Source of the DNA: a candidate division WWE3 bacterium
Lineage (GTDB): Bacteria > Patescibacteriota > WWE3 > UBA101185 > UBA10185
NCBI GenBank assembly: GCA_012798115.1
Contig: JAAZNV010000014.1
Coordinates: forward strand, 1-46,496
Direction of reading: 5' to 3'
DNA: 46,496 bases
This document shows, piece by piece, positions 38,120 through 46,237 of this stretch. The translations under genes and the position numbers were made by a program. Every line of letters begins with the position of its first letter. Position 1 is the first letter of the stretch. Under the pieces are notes generated by a model. The model was not told the DNA's origin, did no database searches, and saw nothing but the letters and a program-made list of their open reading frames with translations.

Positions 38120-38148
38120 TTGACAAGACGTGCTTAGAATGTTAAGAT
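38120..38148 (+). promoter_or_regulatory. sigma70-like promoter
   Basis: TTGACA, 17-nt spacer, TAAGAT. Confidence 0.6.
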
Positions 38149-38154
38149 TAAACC

Positions 38155-38345
38155 CTAACGTACTGGGAAGTTTATTCTGAAGCAAAAATAGTCTTAACTT
38201 GTACATCTGAGTAAGCCGAAAGGCTACAAAGAGAGGAGAAATCCTTTAGACAAGGGTAAATTATTGAAGCTGAAAGAAGAAAACTTCCAAAATTCTGCTA
38301 AAGCCTTAGGTATAAGACAACTTCTACCTAAGGCTTGTTTTTTAC
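38155..38345 (+). ncRNA. Candidate structured ncRNA with GAAA-tetraloop hairpins (unassigned family)
   Basis: Promoter 38120-38148; closing pair GGAAGTTT...AAACTTCC; inner CTTGT/ACAAG and TCTGAG/TTTAGA; hairpins AGCC-GAAA-GGCT and AGGA-GAAA-TCCT; terminator AGCCTTAGGTA...TACCTAAGGCT + T-tract. Confidence 0.65.
38302..38344 (+). terminator. Rho-independent terminator of ncRNA
   Basis: AGCCTTAGGTA / TACCTAAGGCT TGTTTTTT. Confidence 0.85.
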
Positions 38346-38440
38346 CTGTGTACTATTACAGCCATCACTTAATGCCACTTTAACTTTTCAAATAAATTTG
38401 CTTAAAAAGGATATTTACTGATATTATATGGAATATTCTA

Positions 38441-38515
38441 GGCCTTATCGTCTAACGGTTAGGACACTGGGTTTTCATCCCAGCAATCCGGGTTCGATTC
38501 CCGGTAAGGTCACCA
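38441..38515 (+). tRNA. tRNA-Glu(TTC)
   Basis: GGCCTTATCGTCTAACGGTTAGGACA CTGGG TTTTCAT CCCAG...CCGGGTTCGATTCCCGGTAAGGTCACCA. Confidence 0.97.
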
Positions 38516-38777
38516 AGTGAGATTTTGATTTGATATATTCCCTATTAGCTTGAAAAGACTAGATAATTTTGGTGTTCCATATACTATCTTGTACTCTTTA
38601 TTATTTTCTCCATGTCTACTTGTTTATGGTCTTTTTTCCTATTCTCTAGCGTCTTTTACAGATTATTGAAGTACTTTAATTTGTGAATCCACATCTAATG
38701 AAATAAAAGGTACCTTACTAATGCCACTTTCTAATTTTGTGGTAATATATCGTTAATAACAAAAGGAGAGGTGAGAA

Positions 38778-39344
38778 ATGTTTGAGATAGAAAAGTGGGT
38801 GCAAAAAGGTCGAGATCGGAGAAAAGAAGATCTTGAAGAACGAGCAATACAAGGAGAACGGAAGGATCCTGAAGGAACAGCAAGAAAAGCTGATTTTGAT
38901 AAGGCTCTGACTTATATGGAGCCTTATATTAAAAAGATAGATGCCCTAGCTAAACAAGCATCTGGAGTTGGAATAAACTTTGAAGGTCCTACTCAAAGTG
39001 TATGGGAATTTGGTAAGTATGATACTCCAAGCTTATATGAAGTTTTTGACATACATCCATTGTTTCAGCGCGTTGTAGAGCACCCTGGTTTTGATTGTGC
39101 CCCAAATTACACAAGTTACTGCACTTTGTTTATATCATGGGAGCTATGTGGGTCAGGGTTGCTCCACGGCATTAACAGTTACTACATCGGAATAACCAAA
39201 ACAAATAAGGGCATTCTGATCCATATTCATAACAGGATTGAAGACCCTCTTTATGATATCAATCTATTTACAAACTACTGTTCTGATCTTGAAGAAGAGT
39301 TTGGTGAGTGGATAGCAGACATTGTAAGAACAAGAGGTTTGTAG
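38778..39344 (+). CDS. Hypothetical protein, paralogue-like to 41200 CDS
   Basis: 188 aa; AAAGGAGAGGTGAGAAATG RBS; motif PYIKKIDALAKQASGVGINFEGP. Confidence 0.75.
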   Translation: MFEIEKWVQKGRDRRKEDLEERAIQGERKDPEGTARKADFDKALTYMEPYIKKIDALAKQASGVGINFEGPTQSVWEFGKYDTPSLYEVFDIHPLFQRVVEHPGFDCAPNYTSYCTLFISWELCGSGLLHGINSYYIGITKTNKGILIHIHNRIEDPLYDINLFTNYCSDLEEEFGEWIADIVRTRGL

Positions 39345-39354
39345 TAACCCTACT

Positions 39355-39391
39355 AAGTCCCTTCTAAGAATAATTAGAGAAGGGACTTTTA
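39355..39391 (+). terminator. Rho-independent terminator
   Basis: AAGTCCCTTCT...AGAAGGGACTTTT. Confidence 0.8.
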
Positions 39392-39421
39392 ATTTACAAT
39401 AATGATATTATATCCTTATAT

Positions 39422-40459
39422 ATGAATGAAATTTCTACAACTTCTGATAGTAAACATTCTAGAAAAACATCATCAATATTCTTTTATATTGTAACCTTTG
39501 CTTTATTTATTGTAGGTATACGTTACTTTGGTAATATTGGAAATGATATAAAGCTATTTAAACAAGTAAAGCCAATTTGGTTGATTACAGCATTAATGGC
39601 ACAAATAGGAACATACTTTTTTAATGCTATTACATATCAAGTGTTGCTGCAAAAGCATGAACACAATAATAATCTTTCTTTAAAAGAGTTATTTGAAGCA
39701 AGTGTTGTCATGCTCTTCTTGAATCAAACAATACCAAGTGTAGGAGTAAGTGGAGGCACCTTCCTTTTAAAACTACTTCATAAAAAGGGTGTTTCAACAG
39801 AAGGATCAATATTTATAGTACTAGCTGATCTATTCATTCACTATATTTCAATGATACTTTTTGCTATCTTACTAATTATTTTGACACCTTTTTTTCACTT
39901 CCCTCACAATTACATTATTATCTTAATAATTGGAATAGTAATTTATTTAATACTTGGAATAGTGGTAACAGTTGGGAGTAACAGAAAGATTCAAACATTT
40001 ATATCTTCAAAGATAAGCCATATAGGTTTAACAAGAAGGCTTCTTCAGAAGTACAAATCCTCAATTGGTATAGAGTTTAATGGTGAGAGAAGACTAATAG
40101 AAACATTAGCTTTAGATAAGACTGCAACATTACACGCCATAGTTTATGACATTGGTGTTGTTGTCTGTGATATTTTTACTATTTACACACTCTTTCTTGG
40201 TTTAGGTGTTTCAACTAATTTTATTGCTATTACTACTGGTTATATATTGATTCAAATTATTACTTTATTACCAATACTGCCAGGATCCTTATTAGTTTAT
40301 GAAGGTGGTATGTCATTTTTCTTTAGTCAATTAGGATTACCTCTAGAAACTTCTATTACAGTAACCCTCTTATATCGTTGCCTTTCATTTTGGATCCCAA
40401 TCCCATTAGGTTATATTCTTTATAGAAAGCTCTATAAAGTAAACGATGAGCCTATTTGA
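39422..40459 (+). CDS. YbhN/LPG-synthase-TM family membrane protein (flippase-like)
   Basis: 345 aa polytopic; MLFLNQTIPSVGVSGGTFLLKLL and LPILPGSLLVYEGGMSFFFSQLGLP motifs. Confidence 0.85.
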   Translation: MNEISTTSDSKHSRKTSSIFFYIVTFALFIVGIRYFGNIGNDIKLFKQVKPIWLITALMAQIGTYFFNAITYQVLLQKHEHNNNLSLKELFEASVVMLFLNQTIPSVGVSGGTFLLKLLHKKGVSTEGSIFIVLADLFIHYISMILFAILLIILTPFFHFPHNYIIILIIGIVIYLILGIVVTVGSNRKIQTFISSKISHIGLTRRLLQKYKSSIGIEFNGERRLIETLALDKTATLHAIVYDIGVVVCDIFTIYTLFLGLGVSTNFIAITTGYILIQIITLLPILPGSLLVYEGGMSFFFSQLGLPLETSITVTLLYRCLSFWIPIPLGYILYRKLYKVNDEPI

Positions 40460-40474
40460 CATCCTCTAGTATGT

Positions 40475-40502
40475 TTGACTAAATTCACTTCTTAAGTACA
40501 AT
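40475..40502 (+). promoter_or_regulatory. sigma70-like promoter
   Basis: TTGACT N16 TACAAT upstream of 40538 CDS. Confidence 0.5.
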
Positions 40503-40537
40503 CCAGCTCAATAAACAAATATCTAGAAGGAGATAAA

Positions 40538-41011
40538 ATGTTTTTATATTACATGAATTTTTGGGGCTTTTCCAAAACCTTAGCACCATTCAGCAACACT
40601 ATAGGGGTATTAATATCCTTGCTAGGGCTGATTATGTTTGTTGAACGTGGCATCAAGTTGGGATCATATAAACAGAAGGCTTTAGGTAAACGTCCACTAG
40701 AAGAAGATGATATACATAAACTTGACGAAGTATATCTAAATAAAGGAGTGATTAAGTTCAAGAAAAAACTAGATCAACGCATTGTGCAACAACCAACGTT
40801 GGCTGCACAGGTCCCGCAGGGAGACACAGAAAGAGACTTTTTTATACTCTATTTGTACACCAAAAGAGAAGGTATAAAGATATTAACAATAAGTACTCTG
40901 TTAGGAGCTGGCCACATAATCTTTAATGAGTACGTCATTGGAATTGATCTTTTGGTTTTTCTGCTTGGACTCCTAATATGGACTATTAAAGGAATAAAAC
41001 AGTATTTTTAA
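40538..41011 (+). CDS. Hypothetical membrane protein
   Basis: 157 aa, N- and C-terminal TM segments, RBS AGAAGGAGATAAAATG. Confidence 0.7.
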   Translation: MFLYYMNFWGFSKTLAPFSNTIGVLISLLGLIMFVERGIKLGSYKQKALGKRPLEEDDIHKLDEVYLNKGVIKFKKKLDQRIVQQPTLAAQVPQGDTERDFFILYLYTKREGIKILTISTLLGAGHIIFNEYVIGIDLLVFLLGLLIWTIKGIKQYF

Positions 41012-41029
41012 CTACAACACTACAAACTA

Positions 41030-41060
41030 AACCAACTATATTCACATAGTTGGTTTTTCT
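41030..41060 (+). terminator. Rho-independent terminator
   Basis: AACCAACTA...TAGTTGGTTTTTC. Confidence 0.75.
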
Positions 41061-41113
41061 TTACCAAACAAAATGCTAAAATAGTAGCCACATGAACATA
41101 TACATAGGCTATA
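41052..41113 (+). repeat. 62-bp direct repeat, copy 1 (truncated 5' end of 42440-type gene)
   Basis: ggtttttctttaccaaacaaaatgctaaaatagtagccacatgaacatatacataggctata; 60/62 identical to 42400..42461. Confidence 0.95.
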
Positions 41114-41141
41114 GATTTGTTTGCCCTTTCCGCTAGTCTAT

Positions 41142-41170
41142 TTGACTGCATTTCTTCATTAAGATACAAT
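41142..41170 (+). promoter_or_regulatory. sigma70-like promoter
   Basis: TTGACT N17 TACAAT upstream of 41200 CDS. Confidence 0.5.
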
Positions 41171-41199
41171 TCCGCCAGTACCAAAAGAAAGGAAGAATA

Positions 41200-41799
41200 A
41201 TGAGCCTGAACAAGAGGTGGCTAAATGAAGTTGTCGCTGCTGGAATAGAGGAAGCAGCCCCACAAATCGCAAGTAGAATCATAAATCGAGACGATGTAGA
41301 TACCAAAGAGCATGATCACAAAGTAATTGACCTTCTTGAACAAATAAAAATCTTTTACATAATGTACCCTTTTGTTGATGAAATCGAGAGTCTTATGCTT
41401 CAACTAAGGAAATTGGGAATGGTCGTAGAAGGCCCTTACTTAAACAGTCCAAACGAATCAAACGAGTTATTACCATGTAACTTGTCACGCAAGGCAAGTA
41501 ACATTCCATTTTTCTTGAAGGAATTACCACATGATCTCGAAGATCTATGGATTGGTTATGTTGTCTCAGGGTTTTGGTGGTCAATTAGAACTAAAGAAGC
41601 ATCAGAAGGTATGTACAAGCTAATGATTATTGCAGAACAGCCAAATACTGATGAAGAAGAATACACTCCTTTATATATACTCTGGAGAAAAGACATCAAA
41701 GATTTTAAACCAAAAACCGATCTAGATAACATACTTAAGACTCTAGCTGGTTTATGCAAGAACCAACTATTTGATTTAATAATGGGATCTCGGTTGTGA
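41200..41799 (+). CDS. Hypothetical protein, paralogue-like to 38778 CDS
   Basis: 199 aa; RBS AAAGGAAG; motif PFVDEIESLMLQLRKLGMVVEGP. Confidence 0.75.
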   Translation: MSLNKRWLNEVVAAGIEEAAPQIASRIINRDDVDTKEHDHKVIDLLEQIKIFYIMYPFVDEIESLMLQLRKLGMVVEGPYLNSPNESNELLPCNLSRKASNIPFFLKELPHDLEDLWIGYVVSGFWWSIRTKEASEGMYKLMIIAEQPNTDEEEYTPLYILWRKDIKDFKPKTDLDNILKTLAGLCKNQLFDLIMGSRL

Positions 41800-41807
41800 A
41801 CCAAATT

Positions 41808-41850
41808 AGAACCAATCTTATAAAACTAAAGGTTGGTTCTCCCTTTTTAT
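41808..41850 (+). terminator. Rho-independent terminator
   Basis: AGAACCAA / TTGGTTCT then CCCTTTTTAT. Confidence 0.7.
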
Positions 41851-41865
41851 ACCTTCTAACGCAAT

Positions 41866-41894
41866 TTGACTATATCTTTCACTTATAGTATACT
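41866..41894 (+). promoter_or_regulatory. sigma70-like promoter
   Basis: TTGACT N17 TATACT upstream of 41931 CDS. Confidence 0.55.
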
Positions 41895-41930
41895 TACACA
41901 CAATAGACTAATCTCAGAAAGGAGATTAAA

Positions 41931-42356
41931 ATGTTGGATTGGTTCACGATTATAACCGAGTTTGTTAAATCGGCATGGGAGGAGGCTTACATCCCTCCTA
42001 CAGACGTTTTAGTCCCAACCTACTTTGGATGGATAGCAATTGCAATTGCAATTATTAGTATGTCGGTACTTGGCCAAGCTAGGGATAATCTTAAGATACA
42101 AGCTTCAGGGAAATACCGACAAAAAAAACTATCAGAAGCAGAGAATCTGAAGAAAAAAGGGATAACATACGGCATTGCCCTCATTTTGCTTGGTATAGTA
42201 ATTTTGCTTCTGCAAGAATATGTTTTGCAAGCACTATTTGCAGTTATTTGCTTTATTGCAGCAGCAATTGTACTCTGTGTGGCCATGGGATTAGTAGCTC
42301 TCTTAATTATCATTCTTATAAATGTGTCTATGGGGGTGATTTTCTTATTTGAATAA
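41931..42356 (+). CDS. Hypothetical membrane protein
   Basis: 141 aa, several TM segments, RBS AGAAAGGAGATTAAAATG. Confidence 0.7.
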   Translation: MLDWFTIITEFVKSAWEEAYIPPTDVLVPTYFGWIAIAIAIISMSVLGQARDNLKIQASGKYRQKKLSEAENLKKKGITYGIALILLGIVILLLQEYVLQALFAVICFIAAAIVLCVAMGLVALLIIILINVSMGVIFLFE

Positions 42357-42373
42357 AAATGGTGAGGGGAATT

Positions 42374-42407
42374 AACCGGTCTAAATATAATTTAAGACCG
42401 GTTTTTC
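42374..42407 (+). terminator. Rho-independent terminator
   Basis: AACCGGTCTaaatataatttAAGACCGGTTTTTC. Confidence 0.75.
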
Positions 42408-42461
42408 TTTGCCAAACAAAATGCTAAAATAGTAGCCACATGAACATATACATAGGTTATA
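42400..42461 (+). repeat. 62-bp direct repeat, copy 2 (5' end of 42440 CDS)
   Basis: ggtttttctttgccaaacaaaatgctaaaatagtagccacatgaacatatacataggttata. Confidence 0.95.
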
Positions 42462-42856
42462 AGTATAGAAACGTGGAAGATAAACAAAACTTAAAAGACA
42501 GTCTTCAGAAGATATCAGAAGCTATGTCATCTTGTGGTCATAGCGTATTCATACTAGGAAGGGATAAATACAACTGGGACCATGATTCAGTTCCTGCTTC
42601 TAAAAGTATTATTCCAATAATAAAAAATATTAAAAAGTCAGATATTTTATTTGTTTATGTTGAAAATGACAAAAGAAGCACAGGATTAACGTTTGAATGC
42701 ATATGTGCAAAGATACTAGGTAAAAAAATAGTAATTGCAGCTAGAACGAATATAAAGGGTAATTTCTTTAAGAAATTCTCAAACAATATAATTGAATTTT
42801 TCAGCACTGAAGATTTAGTACTTAAAATCAAGAATTCTCTAAACTCCTTGATATAA
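42440..42856 (+). CDS. Nucleoside 2-deoxyribosyltransferase-like protein
   Basis: MNIYIGYKYRNVED...IKKSDILFVYVENDKRSTGLTFECICAKILGKKIVIAA. Confidence 0.75.
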   Translation: MNIYIGYKYRNVEDKQNLKDSLQKISEAMSSCGHSVFILGRDKYNWDHDSVPASKSIIPIIKNIKKSDILFVYVENDKRSTGLTFECICAKILGKKIVIAARTNIKGNFFKKFSNNIIEFFSTEDLVLKIKNSLNSLI

Positions 42857-42901
42857 AATATTAAAACAAATTAAGTCCTTTGTTTAACCCTAAGTGATAT
42901 T

Positions 42902-43429
42902 ATGTACAAAATGAATAAGATAAAACAAAAATTAAGGAGAATAACTAGCAAGTATCATATGGTTATTCACATACTAATTGGGTTACTTGCATCTTTAATT
43001 GTTAGATATTTGTTTCTAGACTACAACTACTTAAAAATATTATTCTTTTCTATCATTGGATCAATTCTTCCTGATGTTGACCATCTTTTGTACATTTTTT
43101 GGTACAAAAAGAAGGAAGACTATGCAAAAGATGCTAGAGCCTTCTTAAAAAAGCACCATATCAAAGCTTATATTAACTTTGTAAAAGAAAATCATAAGAA
43201 ACTAACTGATGTGTACTCTCACAACCTTTTTACAGTTTTTCTTTCTACTGCTTTTTGTCACTCATACTTTAGTGAAGAAAAAGTACTTGGAGTAACTCTT
43301 TGCTTATCAATAATATTTCACCTTTTATTTGATGTAGCAGAAGATTTTCTTTTGCTAGGAAAATTAAATAGCAACTGGATGCTAAAATTTGGCAGGGATA
43401 ATCCAAACAAATATAAATCAGCTGAGTAA
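42902..43429 (+). CDS. Membrane-bound metal-dependent hydrolase-like (DUF457/YdjM-like)
   Basis: HILIGLLASLIVRYLFLDYNYLKILFFSIIGSILPDVDHLLYIF. Confidence 0.75.
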   Translation: MYKMNKIKQKLRRITSKYHMVIHILIGLLASLIVRYLFLDYNYLKILFFSIIGSILPDVDHLLYIFWYKKKEDYAKDARAFLKKHHIKAYINFVKENHKKLTDVYSHNLFTVFLSTAFCHSYFSEEKVLGVTLCLSIIFHLLFDVAEDFLLLGKLNSNWMLKFGRDNPNKYKSAE

Positions 43430-43430
43430 G

Positions 43431-44645
43431 CTATAAATATTTTCTACCTTTTAACTTCTCTGGCATATACTCTTGATCTGTTTTCTTAGCTTCTAAACTA
43501 TGTTCATATTTATAACCTTTACCATACCCTATTTCCTTCATAAATTTAGTAGGAGCATTTCTAATTTCAAAAGGAACAGGTAAGTTACCATACTTTTCTA
43601 CGTCTTCTTTTACCTTCCCATAAGCAGTATAAAGTTTATTTGATTTAGGAGCTTTAGCTAAGTATGTAACAGTCTCTGCAAGTGCTAAGTTGCACTCAGG
43701 CATTCCAATAACCTCACATGCTTTAAATGCAGATACAGCAAGAATAAGAGCTTGAGGATCTTCTAAACCTACATCTTCTGATGCAAATCTAACTAATCTT
43801 CTTGCAACATAGATAGGATCTTGTCCTGCTTCAAGCATTCTGCCTAACCAATATAAAGCAGAATCAGGATCAGAACCTCTTAAAGACTTATGAAGAGCAG
43901 ATATTGTGTTATAAAACTCCTCACCTTTTAAATCAAATCCTAAATTTCTTCTCTGAAGAGCATTTTCTATGTGATTCATTTCTATCTTTTTTGATTTACT
44001 TAAGTTTGAAGCTATTTCTAAAACATTCAAAGCAATTCTTGCATCTCCGTTTGAGGATAAAGATAAGAAATCTAAAACATTAGACTCAACTTCTATTTTA
44101 AGTAAACTCACTCCCCTATTAATAATTGTTTTCAAATCATCTTCATCATGCTGTTTAAGAATCAATACTCTACATCTGGACATTAATGGTGATATAACTT
44201 CAAACGATGGGTTTTCAGTTGTTGCACCAATGAAGATAATGCTTCCCTTTTCAACATGGGGAAGAAGTGAATCTTGTTGTGCTTTATTAAATCTATGTAT
44301 TTCATCAACAAATACAATAGGAGGTATCTCATCCTTTTCTTCAGGAAGAATACCCAAACCCTTATCCTTTCTATTTTCTTGATTGGGAATTATCTTTTCT
44401 ATTTCTTTAGTAGATGTGTTTACTGCAGAAAATTCATAAAAGGTTCTACCAAGTTCGTTTGATATTATTCTTGCTAAGGTAGTTTTTCCTGATCCTGGGG
44501 GACCCCAGAATATTAATGAAGGAAAGAAATCAGTTTCTTTTGATCTTAGAAGAAGAGTTTTAATTACACCTACTATTTGTTCTTGACCAACAAAATCATC
44601 AATACCTTTAGGTCTTAATCTTTCTGCTAAGGGTTGAAGAGACAT
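43431..44645 (-). CDS. rarA: Replication-associated recombination protein A (AAA ATPase)
   Basis: PLAERLRPKGIDDFVGQEQIVG; FWGPPGSGKTTLARII; VFVDEIHRFNKAQQDSLLPHVEKG. Confidence 0.95.
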   Translation of the reverse strand: MSLQPLAERLRPKGIDDFVGQEQIVGVIKTLLLRSKETDFFPSLIFWGPPGSGKTTLARIISNELGRTFYEFSAVNTSTKEIEKIIPNQENRKDKGLGILPEEKDEIPPIVFVDEIHRFNKAQQDSLLPHVEKGSIIFIGATTENPSFEVISPLMSRCRVLILKQHDEDDLKTIINRGVSLLKIEVESNVLDFLSLSSNGDARIALNVLEIASNLSKSKKIEMNHIENALQRRNLGFDLKGEEFYNTISALHKSLRGSDPDSALYWLGRMLEAGQDPIYVARRLVRFASEDVGLEDPQALILAVSAFKACEVIGMPECNLALAETVTYLAKAPKSNKLYTAYGKVKEDVEKYGNLPVPFEIRNAPTKFMKEIGYGKGYKYEHSLEAKKTDQEYMPEKLKGRKYL

Positions 44646-44709
44646 ATACTAAGTTTACACTAATGCAAGTTTCGTGTAAACTTCGGGTTTGGATAATTAA
44701 TAACAAAGT

Positions 44710-44738
44710 TTGACAGAGAAGCACTGTTCTGATAGATT
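44710..44738 (+). promoter_or_regulatory. sigma70-like promoter for the tRNA-Ala transcript
   Basis: TTGACA N17 TAGATT. Confidence 0.55.
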
Positions 44739-44757
44739 ACAGACCTTAAAGGTAAAT

Positions 44758-44836
44758 GGACGTGTAGCTCAGTTGGCTAATTTAGAGCGCTTCCATGGCA
44801 TGGAAGAGGTCGGGGGTTCAAATCCTCCCGCGTCCA
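44758..44836 (+). tRNA. tRNA-Ala(GGC), atypical (A3:U70, CTA instead of CCA)
   Basis: GGACGTG TA GCTC...GAGC G CTTCC ATGGCAT GGAAG AGGTC GGGGG TTCAAAT CCTCC CGCGTCC A, then CTAG. Confidence 0.85.
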
Positions 44837-44982
44837 CTAGAGACATTAAGCATTCTTGATATGTCTCTAATGTTTACAGGGTGCTAAGTTAATACGGTAT
44901 GTTCACCCCTTCATACTGTAACCTCTAGCACCACTTTATATTACTCGCTAATTTTTATAAGAAGATTAGCGAGTTTTTTTAT
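44837..44982 (+). ncRNA. Structured tail downstream of tRNA-Ala, candidate sRNA
   Basis: Hairpin AGAGACAT...ATGTCTCT; long hairpin GGTGCTA...TACGGTATG...CATACTGTA...TAGCACC with C-rich loop TTCACCCCTT; terminator ACTCGCTAAT...ATTAGCGAGTTTTTTT. Confidence 0.5.
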
Positions 44983-45045
44983 CCTAGTTGATGATATTTC
45001 TTAACTATTAATAAACACAAAGCATATAATGTATTTAAGTTAATT

Positions 45046-46116
45046 ATGGTAGATACAAATGAAGGTAAAATTAAACAAATAGAAAATTTCTTAGACTCAA
45101 GGTATCCATCTTTTACTATTAAACAAATAACAAATGCAATTTATAAGCAAGGAGTAAAAAGTTATACTGATATATCAACAATCAAGAAAGAGCTAAGAGA
45201 AGAACTTAAAGATAAGTTTGGAAATGTATTATCACTTAAACCAATTGCTGTAACTAAAGAAAAACAAGCTCAAAAGATTCTTTTTGAAACAACAGATAAG
45301 CATAGAATTGAATCTGTAAGGATGGTTTATAAACCAAATGAAGAAAGAAAAGTTGAACATCAAGCTTTATGTGTTTCTACTCAAAGTGGGTGTGCAATGG
45401 GATGTAAATTTTGTGCAACAGGAGCTACAGGGTTTAGAAGAAACTTAACAGCTGATGAGATTGTAGATCAGTTTTTATACTTTATTCAAGAAAACATAAA
45501 TCTTGATACAGTATTTTTTAGTGGGATGGGAGAACCTTTAAATAACCCAAATTTTTTTAAATCTCTTGATATGTTTATCAACTATATAGGGCTGAGTCAA
45601 AGAAAGTTAAGTGTTTCAACATGCGGAATTACATCTGGTATTAGGAATATTACTAAAAAGTATCCTCAAGTAAATATTACATTGTCATTACATTTTCCTT
45701 TTCAAAGACAAAGAGAATCTTTAATGCCAGCAACGAAGAAATATCCATTACCTGAGGTATTGACTGCATTAAGAGAACATGTGTATAAAACAAATAAGAA
45801 GGTATTTCTAGCTTATGTTATGTTATCTAAAGTAAATGATACTGAAGAGCATGCTAAGGAACTATGTAGAATAATTAATAGGTCAGGAAGAAAAAATTAT
45901 CTTTTTCATGTTAATTTGATTAAGTTTCATGAAGGCTCTACTTTATCTTCTTTCAAACATTCTACAAAGGAAGATTTTAATAAGTTTTGCAAGATATTAG
46001 AAAGTAAACATATTAATTATACTATTAGACAAAACTTTGGGTCTGATATTGAAGCAGCTTGTGGTCAATTGTATGCAAGATACACATCCAAATCTTCCAA
46101 TTTGACAAGATTTTGA
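45046..46116 (+). CDS. rlmN: 23S rRNA (adenine(2503)-C2)-methyltransferase, radical SAM
   Basis: CVSTQSGCAMGCKFCATGATGFRRNLTADEIVDQ; FFSGMGEPLNN. Confidence 0.95.
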   Translation: MVDTNEGKIKQIENFLDSRYPSFTIKQITNAIYKQGVKSYTDISTIKKELREELKDKFGNVLSLKPIAVTKEKQAQKILFETTDKHRIESVRMVYKPNEERKVEHQALCVSTQSGCAMGCKFCATGATGFRRNLTADEIVDQFLYFIQENINLDTVFFSGMGEPLNNPNFFKSLDMFINYIGLSQRKLSVSTCGITSGIRNITKKYPQVNITLSLHFPFQRQRESLMPATKKYPLPEVLTALREHVYKTNKKVFLAYVMLSKVNDTEEHAKELCRIINRSGRKNYLFHVNLIKFHEGSTLSSFKHSTKEDFNKFCKILESKHINYTIRQNFGSDIEAACGQLYARYTSKSSNLTRF

Positions 46117-46163
46117 GGTTTTGATAGATTGATATTCTTGAAAATTAAAAGGAAGGAAGTATT

Positions 46164-46237
46164 TGGGACCTAGATCAATTGGTTAGATCGTCCTCTTACC
46201 AAGAGGAAGGTTCTAGGTTCAAATCCTAGGGTCTTAT
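46164..46237 (+). tRNA. tRNA-Gly(ACC), atypical (U1:A72, G3:U70, CTA instead of CCA)
   Basis: TGGGACC TA GATC AATTGGTTA GATC G TCCTC TTACCAA GAGGA AGGTT CTAGG TTCAAAT CCTAG GGTCTTA T, then CTAG. Confidence 0.75.

Noticed and set aside
38155-38345. SRP RNA, tmRNA or RNase P identity for this ncRNA
   Set aside because: Lacks the SRP GGAAGGAAGCAGCC-type tip, tRNA-like ends of tmRNA and RNase P core motifs; kept as unassigned.
41221-42313. Minus-strand ORFs of 60-97 aa opposite the 41200 and 41931 genes
   Set aside because: No RBS or family features; better explained by sense genes with promoter, RBS and terminator.
41052-42461. CRISPR or transposon interpretation of the 62-bp repeat
   Set aside because: Only two copies, 1.35 kb apart, no spacers, no terminal inverted repeats, no transposase; explained by the duplicated 5' end of a gene.
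45046-46116. UGA recoding (as in Gracilibacteria/SR1)
   Set aside because: UGA is a plausible terminal stop of rlmN and major ORFs show no required in-frame UGA; standard code 11 fits.
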